A stretch of 16,268 bases of DNA. It comes from Deltaproteobacteria bacterium. Its GTDB lineage: Bacteria > Desulfobacterota > Syntrophia > Syntrophales > UBA5619. Of this stretch, positions 1 through 7,014 are shown piece after piece; position 1 is the stretch's first letter, and each line of letters begins with the position of its first letter. The notes under the pieces are model-generated. The model was not told where the DNA came from. It saw only the letters and a program-made list of their open reading frames with translations, and did not search any database. The stretch lies in NCBI GenBank assembly GCA_026388365.1, contig JAPLJW010000194.1, positions 1 through 16,268 on the forward strand, written 5' to 3'. A program made the position numbers and the translations under genes.

Positions 1-318
1 CCAGAGGTCGCTGTCAACCTGGGCGGTGATCGCGACCATCGGGGTCGAATCCATGTAGGCGGTGGCGATTCCGGTGACCATGTTGGTGGCGCCGGGACCC
101 GAGGTGGAGAGGCAGACCCCCACCTTTCCCGTCGCCCGGGCATAGCCGTCGGCGGCATGGGCCGCCGCCTGCTCGTGCCGCATCAGGTAGTGCCGGATGG
201 GGCTTTCGGCAAGCCGATCGTTGAGCGGCAGGGTGTTGGCCCCGGGATAGCCGAAAATCACCTCCGCCCCCTCCTCCGCCAGGGTTTTCAAAACAATGTC
301 CGCACCGATGGTACCCAT
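1..318 (-). CDS. ilvB: Acetolactate synthase large subunit, N-terminal part (cut by window edge)
   Basis: The 106 visible codons are the start of a thiamine-diphosphate enzyme. They begin [20 protein letters not shown], then show the [13 protein letters not shown] stretch and [19 protein letters not shown], in which Glu49 is the expected ThDP-activating glutamate. [21 protein letters not shown] follows. This is the acetohydroxyacid synthase catalytic subunit pattern, which joins two pyruvates, or pyruvate and 2-oxobutyrate, in Val/Leu/Ile synthesis. The ATG at 318-316 has an AGGAG ribosome site (plus-strand ctcct, 327-331) at good spacing. The C-terminal four fifths lie left of the window. 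Other ThDP enzymes share this fold, but the branched-chain leader peptide directly upstream (439-525) argues strongly for ilvB. ilvN would be expected next, outside the window. Confidence 0.9.
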   Translation of the reverse strand, partial: MGTIGADIVLKTLAEEGAEVIFGYPGANTLPLNDRLAESPIRHYLMRHEQAAAHAADGYARATGKVGVCLSTSGPGATNMVTGIATAYMDSTPMVAITAQVDSDLW

Positions 319-340
319 TGTAAAGCTCCTTTCAGCGAAT

Positions 341-374
341 AAAAAAGCCGCCGATTCTCCCGAACCGCGGCTTT
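341..374 (-). terminator. Second terminator-like hairpin in the ilvB leader
   Basis: On the minus strand an imperfect hairpin (arms at plus positions 362-374 and 344-357, loop 358-361, one bulged base) is followed directly by six U (plus-strand A run 341-346). It lies between the first attenuator hairpin and the ilvB ribosome site. Its upstream arm has the same AGCCGCGG core as the upstream arm of the first hairpin, so it competes for the same partners. Confidence 0.7.
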
Positions 375-396
375 TCTTGAGAAAAAAAAGCCGCGG
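365..396 (-). promoter_or_regulatory. Candidate antiterminator pairing in the ilvB leader
   Basis: A perfect 11-bp inverted repeat (plus arms 365-375 and 386-396, core CCGCGGCTTTT, 10-nt loop) joins the downstream arm of the first terminator hairpin to the upstream arm of the second. Forming it would break both terminators at once, as expected of an antiterminator. This is read from sequence only; no folding energies were computed. Confidence 0.55.
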
Positions 397-417
397 ACCT
401 TCAAGGGGCCCGCGGCT
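382..417 (-). terminator. Attenuator terminator upstream of ilvB
   Basis: Read on the minus strand, an 11-bp GC-rich stem (plus arms 389-399 and 407-417, one G-U pair, 7-nt loop) is followed by a run of eight U (plus-strand A run 382-389). It is a textbook intrinsic terminator and starts 21 nt after the leader-peptide stop codon, where an amino-acid attenuator belongs. Confidence 0.85.
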
Positions 418-438
418 CTCGTCTTTTATGTCATCCCA

Positions 439-525
439 TCAAAGACGCCGAGCAGCAGCCCCCGTGCGTACGAGTACTACGACGGAAAGTACGAGAAGCA
501 GGCTGTTCGACGATGGGTGGTTCAT
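439..525 (-). CDS. ilvB leader peptide (branched-chain attenuation peptide)
   Basis: This is a 28-codon ORF, too short for routine ORF calling. It begins MNHPSSNS, continues LLLVLSVVVLV, and ends RTGAAARRL before TGA at 441-439. Ten of the eleven residues in positions 9-19 are Leu or Val. That is the signature of an IvbL/IlvL-type leader peptide, in which ribosome stalling under Leu/Val shortage controls folding of the downstream RNA. A GGAAGG ribosome site precedes the ATG by about 8 nt. It lies between a good promoter (560-588) and the hairpin-U-run terminator (382-417), ahead of ilvB. It resembles E. coli IvbL in function and placement, not in alignable sequence. There is no Ile codon, so regulation by Leu and Val specifically is inferred. 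Confidence 0.85.
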   Translation of the reverse strand: MNHPSSNSLLLVLSVVVLVRTGAAARRL

Positions 526-559
526 CAATAAATCCTTCCAGTCCAAAAATTGAGGCCGA

Positions 560-588
560 ACCCTACAGGAAAGAAAAACCCGTGTCAA
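560..588 (-). promoter_or_regulatory. Sigma-70-type promoter for the ilvB leader
   Basis: A perfect -35 TTGACA (plus 583-588) and a 17-nt spacer precede a -10 TAGGGT (plus 560-565). Transcription would begin near 553, about 28 nt before the leader-peptide ATG. Confidence 0.75.
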
Positions 589-677
589 GGTATTTTTTGG
601 GCGTTTTTGAACAGCCGGTTAACAGGCGGACGGCCCTCTTTGTGACACAGCCCTGTCCCTGGTTCGGAAATCGGTCG
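589..677. other. Gap between mrcA and the ilvB promoter
   Basis: No gene is seen. There are short imperfect inverted repeats, but no hairpin with a convincing U-run, so the end of the mrcA transcript is not located. Read-through into the ilvB leader is possible. Confidence 0.4.
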
Positions 678-2735
678 TCAGAAGTTGGGGTCCGTATCGA
701 ATCGGCGCGCCCCGCCGGGCAGTTTGTCGGGTTCGATCGTTTCGGCGTCTTCGGGCGTCGTCCCCTCGAGGAAGCATTCGTAGATCGCCCCCTTGTTCGA
801 GGCCTTGGCCGGGGCGCCGGTCTTCGGATCGACCCGCACGAAAACGATCCCCTCGGGCACGGGGAAGAGTTCGACCGGGGTTCCCTGGAGGGCCTTCTCC
901 GCAAAATAAAGCCAGACCGGGGCCGCCGCGCGTCCGCCGACCTCCTGGTTGCCCATGGGCCGCTCCTGATCGAAGCCGATCCAGACGCCGGCGACCAGCG
1001 ACGGCGTGAATCCCATGAACCAGGCGTCGCGCGTGTCGTCCGTCGTTCCGGTCTTGCCGGCGACCGGCCGGCCGAGCTTCCGCACCCGCTGGCCCGTTCC
1101 GCTCTCGACGACGTCCTGCATCACGTAGCTCGTCATGAACGCGATCCGCGGGTCGATCACCTGCTCCGCCTTCGGCTGCGTCTCCTCGAAGACATGACCT
1201 GTCCGGTCGACGATTTTCCGGATGAAGAAGGGCTGCACCCGCTTCCCCCCGTTCGCCAGGACGCCGTAGGCCCGGACCAGTTCCTGGAGAGTAACCCCGG
1301 AGGTGCCGAGGGCCATCGAGAGGTTCCGGGAGAGGGGCGAGGAGATCCCCAGGTTGGTTGCGTAGGAAGCCGCATAATCCACGCCGATCTCCTCGAGGAC
1401 CTTGATTGTGATGATGTTCCGGGAGTGGATCAGGGCGTTGTGAAGCGTCGTGGGACCGAGGAACTTCCTGTCAAAATTCTGCGGTTTCCAGACGCCGTCG
1501 GGCTGCTGGGGATCCGGATAGACAAGGGGGGAGTCCACGAGGACCGTTGCGGGGGTCATCCCCTTGTCGAAGGCCGCCGTGTAGATCAGCGGCTTGAAGG
1601 CCGATCCGGGCTGGCGCCGGGACTGGGTCGCGCGGTTGAATTCGCTCCGCTGGAAATTGCGCCCCCCGACCATCGCCCGGATGGCGCCGGTCTTCGGGTC
1701 CATCGCGAAGAAGGCCCCCTGGACCTGTCCCTTCTCATAGTTTTCCCGTTCTTCCATCTCCCGGAGGCCCTGCTCCACAGAATCCCGCGCCGCCTTCTGC
1801 ATCTGGATGTTCAGGGTCGTATAAACCTCGAGACCCTCCTTGTAGAGAACGTCGCTGCCGTATTTCTCCTGGATGTAGCGGCGGATATTTTCGATGAAGT
1901 AAGGGGCGATTTTGTCCTTCGGCTTGATCGAGCGGAATTTGACGATCGTGGAAAGCGCCCGGTCCTTCTCGCGCTGGGTGATGTAGCCGTCTTCCAACAT
2001 CCGGTTGAGGACGTAAACCTGCCGCTGGTAGGCCCGCTCCGGGTGGAGGTAGGGAGAATAGTTGCTCGGGGCTTTGGGGAGTCCCGCCAGCATGGCCGCT
2101 TCCGGCAGCGACAGGTCCCGGGCGCTTTTCCCGAAATACCCCTGGGCGGCGGCCTCGACGCCGTAGGTCCCATGGCCGAGGTAAATGTGGTTCAGATAGA
2201 GGGTGATGATCTCTTCCTTGGTCAGATACCGGTCGATCTTGTAGGCGAGGAGCGCCTCCTTGATCTTCCGGAGGTAGCTCTTCTCCGGGGAGAGGTAGAG
2301 GGCTTTGGCGACCTGCTGGGTGATCGTGCTTCCCCCCTGGACGATCTTGCCCGCCTCGATATTCTTGAAGAAGGCCCGGGACATGCTCTGCATGTCGAAG
2401 CCGCTGTGCTGGAAAAAGCGGGCGTCCTCGGAGGCGACGAAGGCCTGGATCACCATCTTCGGAATCTCCTCGTATTTGATCACCTTCCGGTCCTCGAGGA
2501 AGAATTCATCGATCAGCTCGTTGTTATCCGCATAGACCCGCGTCGTGATGCTGGGACGGTAGTCCTTCAGGGCGGCAATGCTGGGGAGTTCCTTCAGGAG
2601 CACGTAATAGACCAGGCTGGTTCCCGCCAGGGCGGCGGCGACGAAGAGCACAAGGATCGCGACGATGATGATTCCCAGGAGAGAACGTCGGGAAGACGAT
2701 CTTCTCCTTCGGGGGACATAACTTTTGACGGTCAT
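678..2735 (-). CDS. mrcA: Class A penicillin-binding protein (PBP1A-type transglycosylase/transpeptidase)
   Basis: This is a 685-residue bifunctional cell-wall synthase that polymerises lipid II and cross-links the stem peptides. A short basic N-terminus is followed by one membrane anchor (about residues 18-44). The GT51 domain comes next, with SEDARFF (catalytic Glu103), QGGSTITQQ (133-141) and RKIKEAL (second acidic residue Glu160). The transpeptidase domain carries all three motifs: S378-x-x-K381 in GSAFKP, SRN (438-440) and KTGT (561-564). Its ATG overlaps the tatC stop as ATGA (2735-2732), so translation is probably coupled to tatC. The length is typical for smaller PBP1A proteins. Placing a periplasmic cell-wall enzyme behind tatBC does not mean it uses Tat: its N-terminus has no twin arginine followed by a Tat-like motif and should act as a Sec-dependent anchor. 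Confidence 0.96.
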   Translation of the reverse strand: MTVKSYVPRRRRSSSRRSLLGIIIVAILVLFVAAALAGTSLVYYVLLKELPSIAALKDYRPSITTRVYADNNELIDEFFLEDRKVIKYEEIPKMVIQAFVASEDARFFQHSGFDMQSMSRAFFKNIEAGKIVQGGSTITQQVAKALYLSPEKSYLRKIKEALLAYKIDRYLTKEEIITLYLNHIYLGHGTYGVEAAAQGYFGKSARDLSLPEAAMLAGLPKAPSNYSPYLHPERAYQRQVYVLNRMLEDGYITQREKDRALSTIVKFRSIKPKDKIAPYFIENIRRYIQEKYGSDVLYKEGLEVYTTLNIQMQKAARDSVEQGLREMEERENYEKGQVQGAFFAMDPKTGAIRAMVGGRNFQRSEFNRATQSRRQPGSAFKPLIYTAAFDKGMTPATVLVDSPLVYPDPQQPDGVWKPQNFDRKFLGPTTLHNALIHSRNIITIKVLEEIGVDYAASYATNLGISSPLSRNLSMALGTSGVTLQELVRAYGVLANGGKRVQPFFIRKIVDRTGHVFEETQPKAEQVIDPRIAFMTSYVMQDVVESGTGQRVRKLGRPVAGKTGTTDDTRDAWFMGFTPSLVAGVWIGFDQERPMGNQEVGGRAAAPVWLYFAEKALQGTPVELFPVPEGIVFVRVDPKTGAPAKASNKGAIYECFLEGTTPEDAETIEPDKLPGGARRFDTDPNF

Positions 2736-3520
2736 GGATGGTCCGCTTCCTCTTGTCCCGCATCCGCGGTTTCTTCCGGTGCCGGCTTTTTCCTGCGGGC
2801 GAATTTTGCCACAAAAATGCTCACCTCGTAAAGAACCATCAGCGGGATCGCCATCAGGATCTGGCTGAGGGCGTCGGGAGACGGGGTCAGGATGGCGGCG
2901 ACGATGAAGATAATCAGGATCGCGTAACGCCTATGTTTTGATAGCATTTTCGAGTTGACGATGCCGAGTTTGGCTAGAAAGAAGATGAAGACCGGCATTT
3001 CAAAACAGAGGCCGAAGGCAAGGAGGAATTTAAGCGTCAGGCTGAGATACTCCCGGAAAGAGATCATCGGCTTGAGGAAATCCGTGGAAAAACTCACGAA
3101 AAAGCGGAAGGCCGGCGGCAGCGCGATGAAATAGCCGAACAGGACGCCGCCGACGAAGAGGACTGTGGAGAAGAAGACGAACGGAAAGACGAACCTTTTT
3201 TCGGTCTTGTAAAGCCCCGGAGAGACGAAGCGCCAGATCTCGAAAAGGGTGTAGGGGGCCGTCAGAAACAGGGAGGCGAAGAAAGCGATCTTCATGTGGA
3301 TGAAGAAGGCCTCCGGGAGTCCGGTGAAGATCATGGAACTCTGGGCCGGCATGGCATCGACGAGGGGCTTGGTGATCACCCGGAAGGACCAGTCCTTGAA
3401 CAGATAGCAGACGCCGAAACCGACGCCGACGACGATGAGAATGCGGATCAGCCTCGTCTTGAGCTCTTCGAGGTGCGATGTCAGCGGCATTTTTTCTTCT
3501 TCGTGTTTTTCGTTTTCCAT
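2732..3520 (-). CDS. tatC: Sec-independent protein translocase TatC
   Basis: With the chosen start the protein is 262 residues with six membrane spans (about 25-42, 75-98, 112-134, 160-180, 198-211, 216-235). Family signatures are the N-terminal SHLEELKTRL, FEIWRFVSPGLYKTEKR in the first large periplasmic loop region, and FGLCFEMP (Glu174-Met-Pro). TatC is the membrane receptor for twin-arginine signal peptides. The ORF stays open to 3592, but the stretch from 3552 is an inverted repeat, so translation from there is unlikely. ATG at 3520 (MENEKHEEEK) gives a normal TatC N-terminus but has no Shine-Dalgarno sequence; the bases before it read CTCCTCT. An alternative ATG at 3490 (MPLTSHLEEL) has a weak GAAGAAG upstream. 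The gene overlaps mrcA by 4 nt. Confidence 0.93.
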   Translation of the reverse strand: MENEKHEEEKMPLTSHLEELKTRLIRILIVVGVGFGVCYLFKDWSFRVITKPLVDAMPAQSSMIFTGLPEAFFIHMKIAFFASLFLTAPYTLFEIWRFVSPGLYKTEKRFVFPFVFFSTVLFVGGVLFGYFIALPPAFRFFVSFSTDFLKPMISFREYLSLTLKFLLAFGLCFEMPVFIFFLAKLGIVNSKMLSKHRRYAILIIFIVAAILTPSPDALSQILMAIPLMVLYEVSIFVAKFARRKKPAPEETADAGQEEADHP

Positions 3521-3551
3521 AGAGGAGATGGTTTGTGCGGCTCCGGTGAGG

Positions 3552-3596
3552 GAGCATGATGGGGACACGATGCGGCATCGTGTCCCCATCATGCTC
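3552..3596. repeat. Perfect 22-bp inverted repeat between tatB and tatC
   Basis: Arms 3552-3573 and 3575-3596 are perfect reverse complements with a single G between them, containing GGGGACACGATGC. The tatB-like stop codon TGA (3597-3595) overlaps its edge. There is no U-run, so it is not a standard terminator. It may be a REP-like element or an intercistronic mRNA stabiliser that sets the tatB:tatC ratio. Confidence 0.85.
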
Positions 3597-3909
3597 AGGG
3601 CTGGGGTTTGGAATCGGCCGGCTTCGGGGCGTCACGGCCTGCCCCGTCGGCAGCGTCATGAGGGACGGGGGCTTCCTTCTCTTCTTCTTTCCCGTAGAGC
3701 AGGGAATCCTTGAGCCCGTCCATGTCCTTTTTCAACTCGTCCGTCTTCAGGGTCTCCTTGATCGTGTCGGTGGCGCTTTCGGTGACCTTGCGGAATTCAG
3801 CGAGACCCTTTCCCAGCGCCTTTGCGATATCGGGCAATTTTTTGGGACCCACCACCAAGAGGGCGATCACCGCAATCACCAGCAGCTCCGGCATACCGAT
3901 ACCAAACAT
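3595..3909 (-). CDS. tatB: Tat translocase small subunit, TatA/TatB family (TatB-like)
   Basis: This 104-residue protein starts MFGIGMPELLVIAVIALLVV, one N-terminal membrane helix. The hinge motif GPKKLPDIAKALGKGLAEF follows, then an amphipathic helix (about residues 24-45) and a charged tail rich in Glu, Ala, Pro and Asp. These are hallmarks of TatA/TatB. Glu8 and the GPKKLP hinge favour TatB, but TatA/E is not excluded because only one such gene is visible. It would form the signal-peptide receptor or pore with TatC, encoded next. The ATG at 3909 has a GAGGTG ribosome site six bases upstream. It is first in a minus-strand operon with tatC and mrcA, served by the promoter at 3994-4023. The stop codon abuts the perfect palindrome at 3552-3596. 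Confidence 0.92.
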   Translation of the reverse strand: MFGIGMPELLVIAVIALLVVGPKKLPDIAKALGKGLAEFRKVTESATDTIKETLKTDELKKDMDGLKDSLLYGKEEEKEAPVPHDAADGAGRDAPKPADSKPQP

Positions 3910-3993
3910 GCCCCCACCTCACCCTTCTTGCCGATCTCACTGAAATCTCTTTGAAACTGGAGGAATTTTCCCAAAAGCCACTCCACATAAAAG

Positions 3994-4023
3994 TTTATAC
4001 CCGCAGACCGAAATGTTTGTCAA
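3994..4023 (-). promoter_or_regulatory. Strong sigma-70-type promoter of the tatB-tatC-mrcA operon
   Basis: A perfect TTGACA (plus 4018-4023) lies 18 nt from TATAAA (plus 3994-3999), reading toward tatB. The predicted transcript start near 3987 gives a 5' leader of roughly 78 nt. Confidence 0.8.
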
Positions 4024-4058
4024 TGTTTTTTCCGGGAGGCGAGCGCCCGCAAAATCTT

Positions 4059-4087
4059 TTGCCATTTAAGGGTTTTTGTGTTAGAAG
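4059..4087 (+). promoter_or_regulatory. Weak promoter candidate for the plus-strand genes
   Basis: TTGCCA (4059-4064), a 17-nt spacer and TAGAAG (4082-4087) lie 49 nt before the deacetylase ATG, divergent from the tat promoter. The -10 match is poor, so this is tentative. Confidence 0.3.
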
Positions 4088-4136
4088 CGATCCCCTATCC
4101 GAGGCGATAAGGTGATCCCCAAGATAAGGTGGCCTG

Positions 4137-5189
4137 ATGTCGAAGAACACGGGAATTGTGAAGGACCGACGCTATTTAGGACACGGAAGCGAATTTACCC
4201 ATCCCGAGACCCCTCAACGTCTCATCTCGATCTACGAGATGCTTGAAAATCCCGACATGGCCTGGAAATTCACCGGTATCAATGCAAGGCACGCCACGCA
4301 CGAAGAGTTGGAACGGGTCCATCGGTCTTCCTACATCGATTTCATCGCCCAAACGGCGGGAAAGGCGATGACGATGCTCGATCCCGACACGGTGGCCACG
4401 GCCGAGACTTATGATGCGGCGAGATTGGCGGCCGGGGGGGTCATAAACGCCATCGACAGCGTGGTCTCCGGGGAGACGGACAATGCCTTCGCCCTGGTCC
4501 GGCCGCCGGGGCACCACGCCCAAGCGGCGGAGGCCGCGGGATTCTGCATCTTTAACAACATCGCCATCGGCGCCCGGCATGCCCTGGCCCGGTGGGGCAT
4601 GGAGCGGATCCTGATCGTGGACTGGGACCTCCATCACGGCAATGGCACGGCGGAGACTTTTTACGAGGATCGTCAGGTTCTCTACTTTTCCACGCACCAG
4701 TCCCCGGGTTACCCGGGAACGGGCGACCTGTCGGAGACGGGGAAGGGGCCGGGGCTCGGCTACACGATCAATGTTCCTCTGCGGCCCGGGGCGGACGACG
4801 CCTTCTATATCCGCGTGTTCCGGGAGATCCTCTGCCCGGTCGTCCGGGAATTCCGTCCGGAGATCATCCTGGTCTCAGCCGGTTTTGACATCTATGTCGG
4901 CGATCCCCTGGGGGAGATGAAGGTGACGCCGGAAGGCTTCGCCTGCCTGACCCGGATCCTCCTCAATCTGGCCGATGAGTGCTGCAAGGGTCGTCTGGTC
5001 CTGGTCCTCGAGGGCGGGTATAATGTTCTGGGCCTGACCAAGTCTGTGCGGGCGGTTCTCCAGGAGCTCCTTGGGGAAACCCGCGTGACGGAGGAGACCC
5101 TGAGCCGGATGGCCGCGGATACGGATGAAACGTGCGACCGCCTGATCGGGCGGGTAAAGGAGAAGATCGGACCCTTCTGGAAAATATAG
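4137..5189 (+). CDS. Histone-deacetylase/AcuC-family zinc amidohydrolase
   Basis: This 350-residue protein belongs to the arginase/deacetylase fold family that removes acetyl groups from lysines or polyamines. Visible motifs are RPPGHHAQ (His126-His127, the general acid-base pair), DWDLHHGNGT (zinc ligands Asp164 and His166), SAGFD (zinc ligand Asp251) and LEGGYN (Tyr295, transition-state stabilising). All catalytic positions are intact. The substrate cannot be read from sequence; acetyl-lysine proteins such as acetyl-CoA synthetase (AcuC-like) and acetylpolyamines are both possible. The ATG has AAGGTGG upstream. The gene is 51 nt from gatC on the same strand, so co-transcription with the gatCAB genes is likely. 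The stop TAG is followed by GGGGCAGTGTCCC, faintly like the R hairpins further right. Confidence 0.92.
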   Translation: MSKNTGIVKDRRYLGHGSEFTHPETPQRLISIYEMLENPDMAWKFTGINARHATHEELERVHRSSYIDFIAQTAGKAMTMLDPDTVATAETYDAARLAAGGVINAIDSVVSGETDNAFALVRPPGHHAQAAEAAGFCIFNNIAIGARHALARWGMERILIVDWDLHHGNGTAETFYEDRQVLYFSTHQSPGYPGTGDLSETGKGPGLGYTINVPLRPGADDAFYIRVFREILCPVVREFRPEIILVSAGFDIYVGDPLGEMKVTPEGFACLTRILLNLADECCKGRLVLVLEGGYNVLGLTKSVRAVLQELLGETRVTEETLSRMAADTDETCDRLIGRVKEKIGPFWKI

Positions 5190-5240
5190 GGGCAGTGTCC
5201 CGACATTTCCGCGGGTGATGAACGATGTTGAGGTGATTCA

Positions 5241-5537
5241 GTGGAGAAGATCAAGATCAGCAAAGATGAAGTCGCCCATGTGGCCCACCTGGCGAGGCTG
5301 GAGTTCGGCGCGGAGGAAATGGAGAAATTCACCGCCCAGTTGAACGACATCCTGCTGTACATGGACAAGCTGGGCGAGGTTGACACGGCCGGCGTCGCGC
5401 CGGTCACCCACGCGATTGTCCGGAAGAACGCCTTCCGTGAGGATGCGGTCGGCGTGTCCCTCCCCCCCGAGGCCTCGCTGGCCAACGCCCCGGAGGCGCG
5501 CGGAGGGTGCTTCCTGGTCCCGAAGGTGATCGAGTAA
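5241..5537 (+). CDS. gatC: Asp-tRNA(Asn)/Glu-tRNA(Gln) amidotransferase subunit C
   Basis: This 98-residue GatC has the family pattern: [17 protein letters not shown] at the N-terminus, [16 protein letters not shown] in the middle and VAPVTHA followed by the REDAV stretch. GatC is the small belt subunit that holds GatA and GatB together. Translation starts with GTG at 5241, supported by GAGGTG (5230-5235) five bases upstream and by the normal family length. gatA follows after 19 nt. Confidence 0.95.
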   Translation: MEKIKISKDEVAHVAHLARLEFGAEEMEKFTAQLNDILLYMDKLGEVDTAGVAPVTHAIVRKNAFREDAVGVSLPPEASLANAPEARGGCFLVPKVIE

Positions 5538-5556
5538 AAGAGGAAAATATCCGATT

Positions 5557-7014
5557 ATGGAATTGCATGAGTTGACCATTCACGAACTGCTGGACCGGCT
5601 CCGGGCGGGGGAGACCACCTCCGCGGAAATCACGGCCTCCGTTTTCGGCCGGATCGACGCCGTTGAAAAAGAGGTCCACGCCTACATCACGCTGATGCGG
5701 GAAACGGCCCTGGCCGAGGCGGCACAGGCGGATGAACGGATTCGAAAAGGCGAAATTGGTCCGCTGACGGGGATTCCCATCGCGCTGAAGGACATCTGCT
5801 GCACGAAAGGAATCCGGACGACATGCGGCTCCCGGATCCTCCAGAACTTCATTCCGCCCTACGACGCGACCGTTGTCACGAAGCTCCGGGCGGCGGGCGC
5901 CGTCTTCACCGGCAAGACGAACATGGACGAATTCGCCATGGGTTCCTCCACGGAGACCTCCTTCTTCGGCGTGACGCGGAACCCCTGGGACCGCGATCGG
6001 ATCCCCGGCGGCTCCAGCGGCGGCTCCGCGGCGGCGGTGGCGGCGGACGAATGCATTGCCGCGATCGGATCGGATACGGGCGGCTCCATCCGCCAGCCGG
6101 CGGCCCTCTGCGGCGTCGTCGGCCTGAAGCCGACCTACGGCCGGGTATCCCGCTTCGGCCTTATCGCCTTCGCCTCGTCGCTGGACCAGATCGGCCCCTT
6201 CACGAAGGATGTGGAGGACTGCGCGATCATGATGAACGTCATCGCCGGCTACGACCCCAGGGAGTCCACCTCCGTGCCGGAGGAGGTCCCCGATTACCGG
6301 CGGTTTCTGGGCCAGGGGATCGAGGGCTGGAACGTCGGGATCCCGAAGGAGTACTTTATCGCCGGGATCGACCCGGAGGTCGAGGCGGCCGTCCGCCGGG
6401 CGATCGCGGTTGTCGAGGGGGCGGGGGCGAAGTGCATCGAGGTCTCGCTCCCCCACACCGGTTACTGTCTCGCCGTTTACTACATCGTTGCCCCGGCGGA
6501 GGCGTGTTCCAACCTTGCCCGCTACGACGGCGTCAAATACGGCTTTCGCTCCGGGGAGGGCCGCGATCTGATGGAGATGTACAAGAAGACCCGCGCCGCG
6601 GGTTTCGGCGCCGAGGTGAAGCGGCGGATCATGATCGGCACCTACGCCCTCTCGTCGGGTTACTATGACGCCTACTACAAAAAGGCATCCCAGGTCCGGG
6701 GGCTGATCAAGCGGGATTTCGACGAGGCGTTCGCAAAATGCGACGTGATCCTGACCCCCACGACGCCCACGCCGGCCTTCCGGATCGGCGAGCGGACCGA
6801 CGATCCCATGCAGATGTACCTGTCCGACATCTTCACGATCTCGACCAACCTGGCCGGGATTCCGGGGATCTCCGTTCCCTGCGGCTTCACCGCGGCCGGA
6901 CTTCCCGTCGGGGTGCAGTTCCTGGCGGGCCACTTCCAGGAGGGACGGCTGATCCAGTTCGCCGGGGCGTTCGAGAAACAGGCCCATATCGAGCAAAGGA
7001 GACCCCCGTTATAA
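5557..7014 (+). CDS. gatA: Asp-tRNA(Asn)/Glu-tRNA(Gln) amidotransferase subunit A
   Basis: This 485-residue amidase-signature enzyme releases ammonia from glutamine for transamidation of mischarged Glu-tRNA(Gln) or Asp-tRNA(Asn). The catalytic triad is intact: Lys78 in IALKD, Ser153 in GGSSGGS and Ser177 in [10 protein letters not shown]. Further signatures are [16 protein letters not shown] and [13 protein letters not shown]. Length and order match the family. A ribosome site (AGAGGA) lies about 12 nt before the ATG. The stop TAA overlaps the gatB start as TAATG, so translation is coupled. Presence of the complex suggests the organism lacks glutaminyl- or asparaginyl-tRNA synthetase, or both; this cannot be tested in the window. 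Confidence 0.97.
   Translation: MELHELTIHELLDRLRAGETTSAEITASVFGRIDAVEKEVHAYITLMRETALAEAAQADERIRKGEIGPLTGIPIALKDICCTKGIRTTCGSRILQNFIPPYDATVVTKLRAAGAVFTGKTNMDEFAMGSSTETSFFGVTRNPWDRDRIPGGSSGGSAAAVAADECIAAIGSDTGGSIRQPAALCGVVGLKPTYGRVSRFGLIAFASSLDQIGPFTKDVEDCAIMMNVIAGYDPRESTSVPEEVPDYRRFLGQGIEGWNVGIPKEYFIAGIDPEVEAAVRRAIAVVEGAGAKCIEVSLPHTGYCLAVYYIVAPAEACSNLARYDGVKYGFRSGEGRDLMEMYKKTRAAGFGAEVKRRIMIGTYALSSGYYDAYYKKASQVRGLIKRDFDEAFAKCDVILTPTTPTPAFRIGERTDDPMQMYLSDIFTISTNLAGIPGISVPCGFTAAGLPVGVQFLAGHFQEGRLIQFAGAFEKQAHIEQRRPPL

Noticed and set aside
589..677. Intrinsic terminator after mrcA
   Set aside because: Only short imperfect inverted repeats with no following U-run were found.
513..2831. 772-codon plus-strand open frame across mrcA
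   Set aside because: It is antisense to a clear PBP1A with all catalytic motifs. The long opposite frame is a by-product of high GC content and third-position bias.
3521..3592. tatC extended N-terminus from ATG 3592
   Set aside because: The extra residues would be encoded by the 22-bp palindrome and do not resemble TatC N-termini. The ATG at 3520 or 3490 fits the family better.
5404..6996. 530-codon minus-strand open frame across gatA, and similar long frames opposite gatB, mtnA and ftcD
   Set aside because: They are antisense shadows of well-recognised genes, with arginine-, glycine- and proline-rich composition and no recognisable domain.
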